A DNA stretch of 64,000 nucleotides from Mesorhizobium sp. B2-1-1 (GCF_006442975.2 NZ_CP083954.1:3975501-4039500), one strand, 5' to 3'; numbered from the stretch's first letter, positions 27,062-39,397 are shown. Program-made: numbers and translations. The notes: generated from the sequence alone by a model not told the origin.

Positions 27062-27979
27062 ATGAGCGTTCAGACCACCGACTATACCGTCTCCGAAATC
27101 CGCTCGCCGGCGAGCTTCATCACCAGCCGCGTCTTCATATACGGCGCGCTGGTGTTCTGGGCCTTCATCTGCCTGTTTCCGATCTACTGGACGATCACGA
27201 CCTCGTTCAAGTCGGCGGTAGACGTGACCCAGGGGCATCTGATCCCCTTCGTCGACTTCCAGCCGGACTGGAAGGGCTGGCGATCGCTTGGCCTGTCGCC
27301 GGATTCGATCTTCCAGACGTCGACCGTCCGCGACGAATTCTTCAAGCGCTTCATGAATTCGGTCATCACTTCGGTCGGCGCGTCGAGCCTCGCCATCGTC
27401 ATCGGCAGCCTCGCCGCCTACGGCCTCACGCGCTACCGCTATCACTTCGCCTGGTTCAAGAACGAGGACATTTCCTTCTTCTTCCTGTCGCAGCTCATCC
27501 TGCCGCCGGTCGTGCTCGCACTGCCGTTCCTGGTGCTTTACCGCGAAGTCGGACTGCTCGACACGCGCATCGGGCTGATCCTGCTCTACACGCTGATGGT
27601 GCTGCCGATCGTCATCTGGATCATGCGCGACCAGTTCAATTCCATCCCGGTCGAGCTCGAGGAAGCGGCCCTCGTCGACGGGTTGTCGATCTGGGGCGCG
27701 TTCTTTCGCATCGTCATGCCGATTGCCCTGCCCGGCATGGTCGCGGCTTTCATCCTGGCGATGGTGCTGTGCTGGAACGAGTATTTCTTCGCCGCCCTTT
27801 TGACCTCGACCGACGCCAAGACGATTCCGGTCATGGTGGCGAGCCAGACCGGTTCGCAAGGCATCAACTGGTGGTCGATGGCAGCGCTTGCCACGGCGGC
27901 AATCGCGCCCCTGGCCGTCATCGGCATCGCGCTGGAGCGCTACCTGATCATGGGTATGACCGCGGGAGCGGTGAAATAG
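27062..27979 (+). CDS. CUT1 sugar ABC transporter permease, MalG type
   Basis: A 305-residue permease with six hydrophobic segments. FPIYWTITTSFKS near the N terminus, AYGLTRYRY and the EAA loop ELEEAALVDGLSIWGAFFRI followed by VMPIALPG are typical of MalG/UgpE. A 39-residue insertion-like loop near residues 58-95 (PDWKGWRSLGLSPDS) is longer than in MalG. It works with the preceding permease. It ends 45 bases before the convergent creatininase-fold gene. Confidence 0.94.
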   Translation: MSVQTTDYTVSEIRSPASFITSRVFIYGALVFWAFICLFPIYWTITTSFKSAVDVTQGHLIPFVDFQPDWKGWRSLGLSPDSIFQTSTVRDEFFKRFMNSVITSVGASSLAIVIGSLAAYGLTRYRYHFAWFKNEDISFFFLSQLILPPVVLALPFLVLYREVGLLDTRIGLILLYTLMVLPIVIWIMRDQFNSIPVELEEAALVDGLSIWGAFFRIVMPIALPGMVAAFILAMVLCWNEYFFAALLTSTDAKTIPVMVASQTGSQGINWWSMAALATAAIAPLAVIGIALERYLIMGMTAGAVK

Positions 27980-27994
27980 GCGGCGCCGTCCTTA

Positions 27995-28015
27995 CCTTCT
28001 CCACAAGGGAGAAGG
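27995..28015. terminator. Possible bidirectional terminator hairpin
   Basis: CCTTCTCC (27995-28002), loop ACAAG, GGAGAAGG (28008-28015), between the convergent permease and creatininase-fold genes. There is no T-run, so termination is likely but not certain. Confidence 0.5.
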
Positions 28016-28024
28016 AGAACCGCG

Positions 28025-28768
28025 CTAGCCCCTCAGGATCGTGCGCAGGTGATCCATGATCATGGCAACGCCCTCTGCTCCGAGCGCAGCCGAGGCATCC
28101 GGAGCGCTGGCCGTATACCAGCTCGTATTGTCGGCGAAATGGCCGGCATCGACAGCCTCAGGGCATAGCGCCAGCATCAGCGAGGTCTCGCCGATCCCAG
28201 CATGGTCGAACGGGTACTTGCCGTTCATCTCGGCCGGCATCAGCGGATGCACCTGCACCCAGTTGAAAAAATTGCTGCCCTCGGCATGCTCGGCATAGTA
28301 GGCGGCCATCGCCTCGGAGCCCCACCAGCCTTCACCTCGTTCCTTCTCAAGGAAACGGAAGATCGCCTGACGTCCGGCGGCCTTGAAGGCGAGATCGGTC
28401 GGCATGCCGGCGGCGAAATTCTCGGTCTGGTGGTGGATAATGGCGTGGATGTTGCGAAAACCGATGCGCAGAAGGCTGTAGAACAGTTCCTCCGCGAAGG
28501 GCGCCAGCTGATTGCCGCCAACCTGCACCGAGCCTGTGCCCTCCGGCGGCGCCACGGCGTAGCTCGCCGCGCCGTAGTAGAAGGGCGGCAGGATGACGAT
28601 CTCCCGCTCCTTCTCAAACAGCTCCAGCGTCTTGACGACCGCCAGCGTGTCCATGCCGACCGCCATGTGCTCGCCATGGTATTCGAGCACGCCGAGCGGC
28701 AGCGCGACCGGCCAGTTCTGGGCGATCGCCTTGCGGATCTGGTGCGGCAGCATCAGCTCGTAGCGCAT
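28025..28768 (-). CDS. Creatininase-family metal hydrolase
   Basis: A 247-residue protein of the creatininase fold. LPLGVLEYHGEHMAVGMDT supplies metal residues E29, H31 and D40, and DHAGIGETS supplies H189 and E194. The usual NGHGGN is replaced by HHQTEN near 112-117. The family includes creatininase, formamide hydrolases and IolN, a ring-opening hydrolase in the Thermotoga inositol pathway. Position beside a sugar importer, a SIS protein and a reductase favours a sugar or inositol ring hydrolase over creatinine use. Its start follows the SIS gene stop by four bases. Confidence 0.85.
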   Translation of the reverse strand: MRYELMLPHQIRKAIAQNWPVALPLGVLEYHGEHMAVGMDTLAVVKTLELFEKEREIVILPPFYYGAASYAVAPPEGTGSVQVGGNQLAPFAEELFYSLLRIGFRNIHAIIHHQTENFAAGMPTDLAFKAAGRQAIFRFLEKERGEGWWGSEAMAAYYAEHAEGSNFFNWVQVHPLMPAEMNGKYPFDHAGIGETSLMLALCPEAVDAGHFADNTSWYTASAPDASAALGAEGVAMIMDHLRTILRG

Positions 28769-28772
28769 CGCA

Positions 28773-29423
28773 CTACTCCATGTTGGTGTGACGGGCCCGC
28801 ATCGCCTCCGGCGAGGCCGCGGTCAACCCCCTGAGCTTCAGCACCATGACCTCGAACAGCAGGAACAGCGCGCCTTCGAACACCGATCCCATCGGCAGGA
28901 CCGATGTTTTTTGCGGGCCCTGGTCGTCGGCCATGGTCTGCGCCGGCACGAGCAGCGTGAAGTCGGCCAAGCGCGCTGCACTGCCGCCGGGCTGGGCGGT
29001 CAGAAGCAGAACCGTCGCGCCGGCCTGGCGCGCCACCTGCATCAGGGTCAGCACGGTCGCGGTTTCTCCAGGCCCGGAAGTGACCAGGAAGACATCGCCC
29101 TGCGCCACGGGCGGCGTGGTCATGTCGCCGACCACCGACACCGGCAGGCCCAGATGATGGAGCCGCATGGCGAAGCCCTTGACCTGCAAGGCCTCGCGGC
29201 CGCAGCCATAGACGACGATCTGCCGTGCTCCTGCAAGCATCTCGCAGGCGGCATCGATCCGGCCGTCGTCGACGCGCGCCAGCACAGTGCCGAGCTCGTC
29301 CAGAGCGGTCCTGAACATCTGCGAGCCCCCATCGCTCACGACGGTGCCGTCCAACGATCCGAGGTCGAAGAAGAGTGGAAATTCCCGGTCACGTCTCTCC
29401 CCGAACAGCTTGTTTTTATTCAT
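28773..29423 (-). CDS. SIS-domain protein, probable sugar (phosphate) isomerase
   Basis: A 216-residue protein with one SIS domain. ARQIVVYGCGREALQVKGFAMRL is the first strand-loop-helix, then VSVVGDMTTPPVAQGDVFL and VTSGPGETATVL, the last corresponding to the SGSGET-type ligand loop. The arrangement resembles 6-phospho-3-hexuloisomerase and KdsD-like isomerases without CBS domains. It has no helix-turn-helix, so it is not an RpiR regulator. ATG 29423 is used. It forms a two-gene operon with the creatininase-fold gene. Confidence 0.85.
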   Translation of the reverse strand: MNKNKLFGERRDREFPLFFDLGSLDGTVVSDGGSQMFRTALDELGTVLARVDDGRIDAACEMLAGARQIVVYGCGREALQVKGFAMRLHHLGLPVSVVGDMTTPPVAQGDVFLVTSGPGETATVLTLMQVARQAGATVLLLTAQPGGSAARLADFTLLVPAQTMADDQGPQKTSVLPMGSVFEGALFLLFEVMVLKLRGLTAASPEAMRARHTNME

Positions 29424-29526
29424 GCTATCACCGCCAAAATCCGTGTCCAACGCCCCTGCGCGCTTTTGCTGTGCCACGAGCGTGATAGTGTCATTTCAGA
29501 CAAATCAATGAGGCAAACGGCAGGAT

Positions 29527-30549
29527 ATGAAGACACGGCATTTCGACCGCATCGGCAATGGCCGCATCAGCTTCACCGAACTCGGCTTCGGCACGGCGCC
29601 GCTCGGCAACCTCTACCGCGCCGTCTCCGACGAGGACGCCAATGCGACGCTGGAGGCTGCATGGGCGACCGGCTGCCGCTATTACGACACCGCGCCGCTC
29701 TATGGGCTTGGCCTGTCGGAGACGCGGCTCAACCCCTTCCTGCGCGGCAAGAAACGCGACGACTACGTGCTGTCGAGCAAGGTCGGCCGCATCATGCGCG
29801 CCTGTCCGCCGCAAGAGCGCACCGGCATCGGCAAGTTCTTCGACACGCCGTCGCGCAAGGAGGTCTACGACTACAGCTATGACGGCGTGATGCGCTCCTT
29901 CGAAGCGTCCCTGGAACGGCTCGGCGTCGACCGCATCGACATTCTGTTCGTGCACGATGTCGACATCTTCACCCATGGCAGCAAGGAAGCGTCCGACCAG
30001 CGCATAGAGGAGTTTATGCGCTCCGGCTATTACGGACTGCTTGCCTTGCGCGACCAGGGCGTCATCAAGGCCTTCGGCGGCGGCATCAACGAATGGCAGG
30101 TTGCCCAGACATTGGCCGAGCGCGGTGATTTCGATCTGTTCCTGCTTGCCGGCCGCTATACGCTGCTCGAGCAGGAGGCGCTGACATCCTTCCTGCCACT
30201 CTGCCAGAAGCGCGGCATCGGCATCGTTTTGGGCGGCCCCTACAATTCCGGGATCCTGGCCACGGGGCCGAAGCCGGGTGCCTTCTACAACTACACCGAA
30301 GCGCCGCGGGACGTGCTCGACCGGGTGGCGCGCATCGAGGCGGTCTGCCGGCGGCATGACGTGCGCCTGATCGAGGCAGCGTTGCAGTTTCCGTTGCTGC
30401 ATCCGTCCGTCGTGTCGGTGATCCCCGGTGGCCAGCGGCCAAGCGAGGTCGAAAGCAATCGGTCACTGCTCGATGCGAAACTGCCGGCGGCACTCTGGGC
30501 CGACCTGAAGAAGGACGGCCTGATGCGGGCGGACGCGCCGACCGGGTAG
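29527..30549 (+). CDS. Aldo/keto reductase, L-fucose/threo-aldose dehydrogenase type
   Basis: A 340-residue AKR. Catalytic positions are recognisable: DTAPLYG (Asp and Tyr), LSSKVGR (Lys) and ILFVHDVD (His). The N terminus FTELGFGTAPLGNLYRAV and the GVDRIDILFVHD segment resemble D-threo-aldose 1-dehydrogenase (L-fucose dehydrogenase) and pyridoxal 4-dehydrogenase subgroups. It would oxidise a sugar at C1 to a lactone or reduce a carbonyl. Divergent from the SIS gene with a 103-base gap. With FucU nearby, an L-fucose-type substrate is possible. Confidence 0.88.
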   Translation: MKTRHFDRIGNGRISFTELGFGTAPLGNLYRAVSDEDANATLEAAWATGCRYYDTAPLYGLGLSETRLNPFLRGKKRDDYVLSSKVGRIMRACPPQERTGIGKFFDTPSRKEVYDYSYDGVMRSFEASLERLGVDRIDILFVHDVDIFTHGSKEASDQRIEEFMRSGYYGLLALRDQGVIKAFGGGINEWQVAQTLAERGDFDLFLLAGRYTLLEQEALTSFLPLCQKRGIGIVLGGPYNSGILATGPKPGAFYNYTEAPRDVLDRVARIEAVCRRHDVRLIEAALQFPLLHPSVVSVIPGGQRPSEVESNRSLLDAKLPAALWADLKKDGLMRADAPTG

Positions 30550-30587
30550 CTCGCAATCGCGAACCTATCCCAGTACGAGCGCAAAAG

Positions 30588-30612
30588 AAAAGCCGGGGCT
30601 TGCCCGGCTTTT
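30588..30612. terminator. Bidirectional rho-independent terminator
   Basis: AAAAGCCGGG (30588-30597), loop GCTTG, CCCGGCTTTT (30603-30612). A and T flanks make it work for both the reductase gene and hupB, which converge here. Confidence 0.88.
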
Positions 30613-30639
30613 CTGATATTTGAAATTTAAAAAAGGCGC

Positions 30640-30912
30640 TTAATTGACGGCGTCCTTGAGACCCTTGCCGGCCGAGAACTTCGGCACGGTGCGCGCCGGG
30701 ATCTTCACTTCGGCGCCGGTCTGAGGGTTGCGGCCGGTCGAGGCTGCGCGCTTTGACACGGTGAAATTGCCAAAGCCGACAAGCCGGACATCGCCGCCCT
30801 TCTTCAGTTCGCCGGTGATGACGGAGAATACCGCATCGACAGCCGACTGCGCGTCACCCTTCGAAATGCTCGCGGCGTCGGCGACAGCGGACACCAGTTC
30901 GTTCTTGTTCAT
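30640..30912 (-). CDS. hupB: HU family DNA-binding protein
   Basis: A 90-residue nucleoid protein: MNKNELVSAVADAASISKGD, the GFGNFTVSKRAASTGRNPQTG beta-arm region in two blocks with the conserved proline, and KIPARTVPKFSAGKGLKDAVN at the end. HU bends and packages DNA as a dimer. ATG 30912 follows GGAAGGGAATTTTT. It lies downstream of lon with its own promoter region (30913-31052), as in many Rhizobiales. Confidence 0.97.
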   Translation of the reverse strand: MNKNELVSAVADAASISKGDAQSAVDAVFSVITGELKKGGDVRLVGFGNFTVSKRAASTGRNPQTGAEVKIPARTVPKFSAGKGLKDAVN

Positions 30913-31052
30913 AAAAATTCCCTTCCATGAGAACACCGGAACTCTCGACTCATCCGGCAGGAAACGGACTTTAGAAAGAAGCGCTCCCGCAACCAAGTCG
31001 AAAAGCCGGGAAAGGATGGAAAAAAGCCCGGAATTCCGGGGTTTTTCACATG

Positions 31053-31079
31053 AAAAAGCCGGGCGCGAGGCCCGGCTTT
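31053..31079 (-). terminator. Terminator of lon
   Basis: On the minus strand AAAGCCGGGC, loop CTCGC, GCCCGGCTTT then TT. A second palindrome, CCCGGAATTCCGGG at 31027-31040 with A and T flanks, follows and may back it up. Confidence 0.85.
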
Positions 31080-31108
31080 CTGTTTTTGCGCTGCAACTTT
31101 AGCAAGAA

Positions 31109-33520
<2,412 letters not shown>

Positions 33521-33741
33521 TGTCCAACCTTTCATGTCGCGGCCGCCAATCGGCCAACCGCGAATCTTATATTAACGACCGGGGATCGTTCCGCCTACCA
33601 CCGTTGTGACGGGAGTTTTACAGCACAGAAATCGGGCACCTCGGCCTTCCCATGTTAGGTGGATGCAGGAGGGCCAAAGATCAAGAGTTAACATCGCCGG
33701 CTTTCCATTCCATCACGAAGGTCGCACGCCCCTCATGGCAA

Positions 33742-33764
33742 AACGGCGCCCCGAGGGCGCCGTT
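33742..33764 (-). terminator. Terminator of clpX
   Basis: AACGGCGCCC (33742-33751), CGA, GGGCGCCGTT (33755-33764); on the minus strand it is followed by TT, giving a TTTT end. It separates clpX from lon, so lon has its own promoter in 33521-33741. Confidence 0.8.
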
Positions 33765-33792
33765 CCACAAAAATATGGGCTCAAGTGGCATG

Positions 33793-35067
<1,275 letters not shown>

Positions 35068-35362
35068 TTTCATGTCCTTTCATGGCCGCCCGCCGATGGT
35101 CTGGCTGAAAGGGCGCATACTCTATTTATCGCGGGAATCCGCCGCCGCCAGTATCCCGGCTCCCGCAACGTATTCCGTACGAAACACAAATCAGAAAACG
35201 TGGCAATGATTCGCAGCAACCCCACACAAAGCTAAGCCGTCGAAAATCAACATAGCCTTAACGTAGGCAATCCCGATCGTCGAGGGAACAGCCAATTGTG
35301 GCCGAAATGCCGCAAGACGCGCCAAAAGCGCGTGATGCCGCCATCCAACTGCCAATATGCCG

Positions 35363-35992
35363 TTATGCCAGCGCCCCTTCGGCCGCTTCGCGCGACGAAA
35401 TGACCTTGTCGATCAGGCCGAAGTCCTTGGCCTCGTCCGCGGTCATGAAATGGTCACGGTCGAGCGTCTTTTCAATCTCGTCGTAGCTCTTGCCGGTGTG
35501 CTTGACGTACACCTCGTTGAGGCGGCGCTTCAGTTTGATGATGTCCTGGGCATGACGCTCGATGTCGGACGCCTGGCCCTGGAAGCCGCCGGACGGCTGG
35601 TGAACCATGATGCGGGCGTTCGGCGTGGCGAAGCGCATGTCCTTGTGGCCGGCGGTCAGGAGCAGCGAGCCCATGGAGGCCGCCTGGCCGATGCACAGCG
35701 TCGACACGGCCGGCTTGATGAATTGCATGGTGTCGTAGATGGCCATGCCCGAGGTGACGACGCCACCGGGCGAATTGATGTAGAGGTTGATTTCCTTCTT
35801 CGGATTCTCGGCTTCCAGGAACAGAAGCTGCGCGCAGACCAGCGTCGCCATGCCGTCCTCGACCGGACCGGTGATGAAAATGATGCGCTCCTTGAGGAGG
35901 CGCGAGAAAATGTCGTAGGCCCGCTCGCCGCGATTGGTCTGTTCGACCACCATCGGAACGAGGTTCATGTAGGTTTCGACGGGGTTCTTCAT
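35363..35992 (-). CDS. clpP: ClpP protease proteolytic subunit
   Basis: A 209-residue serine peptidase: catalytic Ser in [11 protein letters not shown], His in [10 protein letters not shown], and Asp in the C-terminal third ([12 protein letters not shown]). [19 protein letters not shown] is the oxyanion and substrate segment. It forms the 14-mer chamber with ClpX or ClpA. Upstream on the minus strand is a 337-base gap shared with the divergent exported protein gene. Confidence 0.98.
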   Translation of the reverse strand: MKNPVETYMNLVPMVVEQTNRGERAYDIFSRLLKERIIFITGPVEDGMATLVCAQLLFLEAENPKKEINLYINSPGGVVTSGMAIYDTMQFIKPAVSTLCIGQAASMGSLLLTAGHKDMRFATPNARIMVHQPSGGFQGQASDIERHAQDIIKLKRRLNEVYVKHTGKSYDEIEKTLDRDHFMTADEAKDFGLIDKVISSREAAEGALA

Positions 35993-36215
35993 TCGTTATC
36001 TCTTGTCTCGCGGTGGGATTCCGGCGCCGGACATGCTGGCAACTCGGGCAGAATCGGTTCTGGATCGTTATTGTGTAAATAGGATGCCGGCTCATCCTTG
36101 TGCAAGGCCGCCCCCTCCTAGCCATCTGGGTAAGTCGAATCAAGCTTTCCAGGCGAGATTCGCAGCGGCGGGCGCTTCCGCAGGCTCGCGACGGCACCTG
36201 CGGCCGAAGACAGGT

Positions 36216-36298
36216 AGCAGTTTCTTAACGCATCACTTAACGAAATGCGCCGAAACTGCTTTTCTCGCGGACCGCTTCCCCTACAATTCAACGTTGAA
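36216..36298. promoter_or_regulatory. Inverted repeats in the clpP/exported-protein divergent region
   Basis: AGCAGTTTC (36216-36224) and GAAACTGCT (36252-36260) are a perfect 9-bp inverted pair 27 bases apart, and TTCAACGTTGAA (36287-36298) is a perfect 12-bp palindrome just before the start region of the + strand gene. Both could be operators. The rest of 35993-36329 has no gene I can support. Confidence 0.4.
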
Positions 36299-36329
36299 CT
36301 TGTGTCCACGGTTCAACAGGGGGAATGTC

Positions 36330-36920
36330 ATGTCCAGGAAAACCGCATGCTTCGCCATGGCCGGGCTGACCATGCTTGGCTCGATTTCGCAGACGGCCGC
36401 GGGCGGCCGCGCCGTCGAATGCTATGAGCCGGTCCGCACGCCTGATGTCTATGATACCGTGTATGAGGACGTGATGATCAGTCCGCCCAGCCAGCAGGTC
36501 GATTATGAAGCGCCGATCTACGGCACGCGCGAGCGCGTGGTGATGACGGTTCCGGCACAGGTGACCTATGAGGTGGTGCCCGCAATCACCCGCACCGTCT
36601 ACCACACAGTCAAGGTCGACGATGGCGGCTATTCCTGGGAATGGCGCGTCATCCACGGCCGCAAGGTGCTGTGCAAGGTCCGGCACGGGGCGCGCTATGA
36701 ACGCGTCGCCGAAACGGTGGTGATCCGGCCGGAGCGCACGAGGCGCACCGTCATCCCGGCGCAATATGACAGGATCGCCGAGGAGGTGCTGGTGCGACCG
36801 GAGCAAAGGCGCGTCGTCGACATTCCCGCCGCCTACCAGACCGTCGCGCGGCGCGTGCTGGTGCGCGAAGGCTCATCCGGCTGGCGGCGCGTGCATATTC
36901 CCAGGCATTGCCAGGATTGA
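36330..36920 (+). CDS. Exported protein with three 23-residue tandem repeats
   Basis: A 196-residue protein with a Sec signal peptide ending about residue 24 (SISQTAAG). Residues 123-145, 146-168 and 169-191 form three tandem units of the pattern Y-x-R-V/I-A-E-x-V-L/V-V-R-P-E ... V-I/D-I-P-A; an earlier degenerate unit lies near 70-95 (VVMTVPAQVTYEVVP). The alternating Y/V/R pattern implies stacked beta strands. Similar repeats are attached to OmpA domains in other proteobacteria, but no OmpA domain is present here. AGGGGGA gives a good ribosome site. Probable envelope location; function unknown. The stop at 36920 is two bases from the convergent oxidase gene. Confidence 0.78.
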   Translation: MSRKTACFAMAGLTMLGSISQTAAGGRAVECYEPVRTPDVYDTVYEDVMISPPSQQVDYEAPIYGTRERVVMTVPAQVTYEVVPAITRTVYHTVKVDDGGYSWEWRVIHGRKVLCKVRHGARYERVAETVVIRPERTRRTVIPAQYDRIAEEVLVRPEQRRVVDIPAAYQTVARRVLVREGSSGWRRVHIPRHCQD

Positions 36921-36922
36921 AT

Positions 36923-38026
36923 TCAGGCGATTTCGGCTCGCAACCAACGTTTCAGGCCGGCAATATCGCCATCATCGACAGCCGCCGCCACGCGCCGGCC
37001 GACCGCCGCGCCGAACTTGTAGCCATGGCCCGAGCAGGCCGAGACGATCAGGCATTTGCCCGTCTCATGCGCCAGGAATTTCTCATCGTCCGTGAATGTA
37101 TAGGCGCAGGTGACCACTTCGGTCACCTCATACTCCTCGATGCGGGCGATCGGCGGTGAAAACAGGTTGCGGATCGCCTCGCCCTCGCCCGGCACCGGCT
37201 GCCGGTTCCAGTCGGCGTCGCTGGTCGGCACCCTGTGCAGGCCTGAACCGAATTTCATGCCGGCACCTCGGGTCAGCGGAATCATGTAGCCGTCGGTCTT
37301 GCCACCTACATCGAGGACCACGGGCGCAACTTCCCAGACGGCCTTGAGGTCCGCCGGCGGTTCGACATAGGCGAGCGCGGTTCGGTACGTCTTCAGTTCG
37401 CCGCCGAGTTCGGGGAACAGTTTCAGCACCCAGGCGCCCGCAGCGACGACGATGCGGTCGGCCTGCATCGTCTCGCCGGACGCGAGCACGATATGCCCTG
37501 CCTCGGGGTCGACCGCCGTCACCTTGCTGTTCTCGTAGACGTTGGCGCCGTTGGCGCGCAGCCACTTGGCCAGGCCGGACGCGATCTTGCGGCAATGCAG
37601 CGCGCCGCCTTCCGGCGAAAAATAGGCGTAGCGGAACGAGCCCGGCTCCAGGAAAGGCCAGCGTTCGACCGCGGCATCAGGTTCCAGCAGGTCGAACGGA
37701 TAGTTTCCCTCCTCCAGCCCGTCCCGGTATTCCTCGGCTTCGTCGCCCGGCTCGCGCGAGACGCAGAGAAAGCCCCTGGAATCGAGATGGTTCTCCCCGA
37801 GGTCGGCCCACATCTCGTCCCAGGCTTCATAGGCCTCGCTGATCAGCCGGCCGTAGCCGGTCCCGGCCCGGTAGGCACGGCGAATGATGCGGTGATGGTC
37901 GCCGGATGCCGCCAGCGGATTGGGGATCGGCCCCTGCTCGACGATGGAAACGCTCTGGCCGGCCTTGACCAGCGCCCATGCGGTGGAGAGACCGGCGATG
38001 CCCGCGCCGACAACGATCACATTCAT
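36923..38026 (-). CDS. FAD-dependent amino-acid/amine oxidase (DAO family)
   Basis: A 367-residue flavoenzyme. NVIVVGAGIAGLSTAWALVKAG is the dinucleotide-binding motif, SGDHHRIIRRAYRAG matches the flavin-attachment neighbourhood of monomeric sarcosine oxidase and N-methyltryptophan oxidase, and CSGHGYKFGAAVGRRVA near the C terminus carries the cysteine that in those enzymes lies close to covalent FAD. Likely oxidises an N-methyl or cyclic amine with release of peroxide or transfer to a carrier. ATG 38026 is used. Divergent from the P450 gene. Confidence 0.87.
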   Translation of the reverse strand: MNVIVVGAGIAGLSTAWALVKAGQSVSIVEQGPIPNPLAASGDHHRIIRRAYRAGTGYGRLISEAYEAWDEMWADLGENHLDSRGFLCVSREPGDEAEEYRDGLEEGNYPFDLLEPDAAVERWPFLEPGSFRYAYFSPEGGALHCRKIASGLAKWLRANGANVYENSKVTAVDPEAGHIVLASGETMQADRIVVAAGAWVLKLFPELGGELKTYRTALAYVEPPADLKAVWEVAPVVLDVGGKTDGYMIPLTRGAGMKFGSGLHRVPTSDADWNRQPVPGEGEAIRNLFSPPIARIEEYEVTEVVTCAYTFTDDEKFLAHETGKCLIVSACSGHGYKFGAAVGRRVAAAVDDGDIAGLKRWLRAEIA

Positions 38027-38130
38027 CAAATCAGACTTTCCGCAGCCGTTGCGGCTGGCTCAACGCATTGGATTGCGGGCGCCAACATACGGTCTGGAAC
38101 CAGGCTGGCAAGCCGCGCTATTGGTCTGGC

Positions 38131-39381
38131 ATGACCAAATCGACGCCATCCTACCTCGCCTTTGATCCAGCGACCCGTCACCTGAGGCTTGACCCGCACG
38201 AGTGGGCTTTCTTCCAGGATCCGTACGTGGCCTATGCGTTCCTGCACGATGCATCGAACGTCTTTTTCTGGGAAGAATTCGGGTTCTGGTGCTTTGGCGG
38301 CTTCGATGATGTCAACAAGCTGTTGCGCGACCGCCGCTTCGGCCGCCAGAACCCGGCGGGCATTCCCGACAGTCGTGGCATCGGCCGGGATAGAACACAT
38401 CTCAAGGCATTCGACGGCATCGAAGCCAATTCCATGCTGGAACTGGAGCCGCCGGTGCACACGCGGCTTCGAACACTGGTAAACCGCGCCTTCGTCTCGC
38501 GCCAGGTCGAGCGGCTGCGGCCGCGTGTGGAGGCACTCGCCAACGAACTGATCGATCGTTTCGAGCCGGGCAAGCAAGTCGACCTGCTGCCCGCCTTCGC
38601 TTCTCCCCTGCCCATCACCATCATCGCCGAGATGCTCGGCGTGCCGGTCGAAATGGGACCGCAACTGCTCGACTGGTCACATCGAATGGTCGCCATGTAC
38701 GTGCATGGCCGCACTCGCGAGATCGAGGAGACGGCCAATCGCGCGGCGCAGGATTTCGCCGATTTCCTGCGCGGCACCATCGCCGAACGGCGCAAAAATC
38801 CCGGCGACGACCTGCTGTCGCTGCTGATCTCGGCGCAGGAGGGCGGCCAAAAATTGTCGGAAGACGAAATGGTGTCCTCGGCGATCCTGCTGCTCAATGC
38901 CGGCCACGAAGCGACCGTGCACCAGACCGGCAATGCGGTGCGCTCGATCTTGGCGCAAGGCGGCGACCCGCGCCGTTTCTTCACCTCAGCCGAGGCAACG
39001 GCGGCCGCTGTCGAGGAATGCCTGCGCTTCGACGCGCCGTTGCACATGTTCACCCGCTACGCCTACCAGGAGATCGAAATCGCTCCCGGGATCGTCGTGC
39101 AGCCCGGCCAGACGATCGGTCTGCTGCTTGGCATGGCCAACCATGACCCTCATGCCTTTGCCGAGCCGCGGGCCTTCCGGCCGGATCGTGCCGACCAGAA
39201 GAACGTGTCGTTCGGCGCCGGCATCCATTTCTGCATCGGCGCGCCCCTGGCCAGGCTCGAATTGCAGGTGTCGCTGAAAACCTTGTTCGAGCGGCACCCA
39301 AAGCTCCGTCTTGCCCAAAGCCCAAGCTTCCGTGACACGTATCATTTCCATGGGCTGGAAGCGCTCACCGTCGGCTTCTGA
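38131..39381 (+). CDS. Cytochrome P450 with alanine in place of the I-helix threonine
   Basis: A 416-residue bacterial class I P450. The ExxR motif is E296-C-L-R299, and the heme loop FGAGIHFCIGAPLAR has Cys368. The I helix reads AGHEATVHQTGN; where most P450s have Thr after the acid (E260) this one has Ala261. LEPPVHTRLRTLVNRAF is the typical C-helix. No ferredoxin partner is encoded nearby. Substrate unknown. A near-perfect palindrome follows the stop. Confidence 0.93.
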   Translation: MTKSTPSYLAFDPATRHLRLDPHEWAFFQDPYVAYAFLHDASNVFFWEEFGFWCFGGFDDVNKLLRDRRFGRQNPAGIPDSRGIGRDRTHLKAFDGIEANSMLELEPPVHTRLRTLVNRAFVSRQVERLRPRVEALANELIDRFEPGKQVDLLPAFASPLPITIIAEMLGVPVEMGPQLLDWSHRMVAMYVHGRTREIEETANRAAQDFADFLRGTIAERRKNPGDDLLSLLISAQEGGQKLSEDEMVSSAILLLNAGHEATVHQTGNAVRSILAQGGDPRRFFTSAEATAAAVEECLRFDAPLHMFTRYAYQEIEIAPGIVVQPGQTIGLLLGMANHDPHAFAEPRAFRPDRADQKNVSFGAGIHFCIGAPLARLELQVSLKTLFERHPKLRLAQSPSFRDTYHFHGLEALTVGF

Positions 39382-39397
39382 AGGAGCGCAGGCCTGA

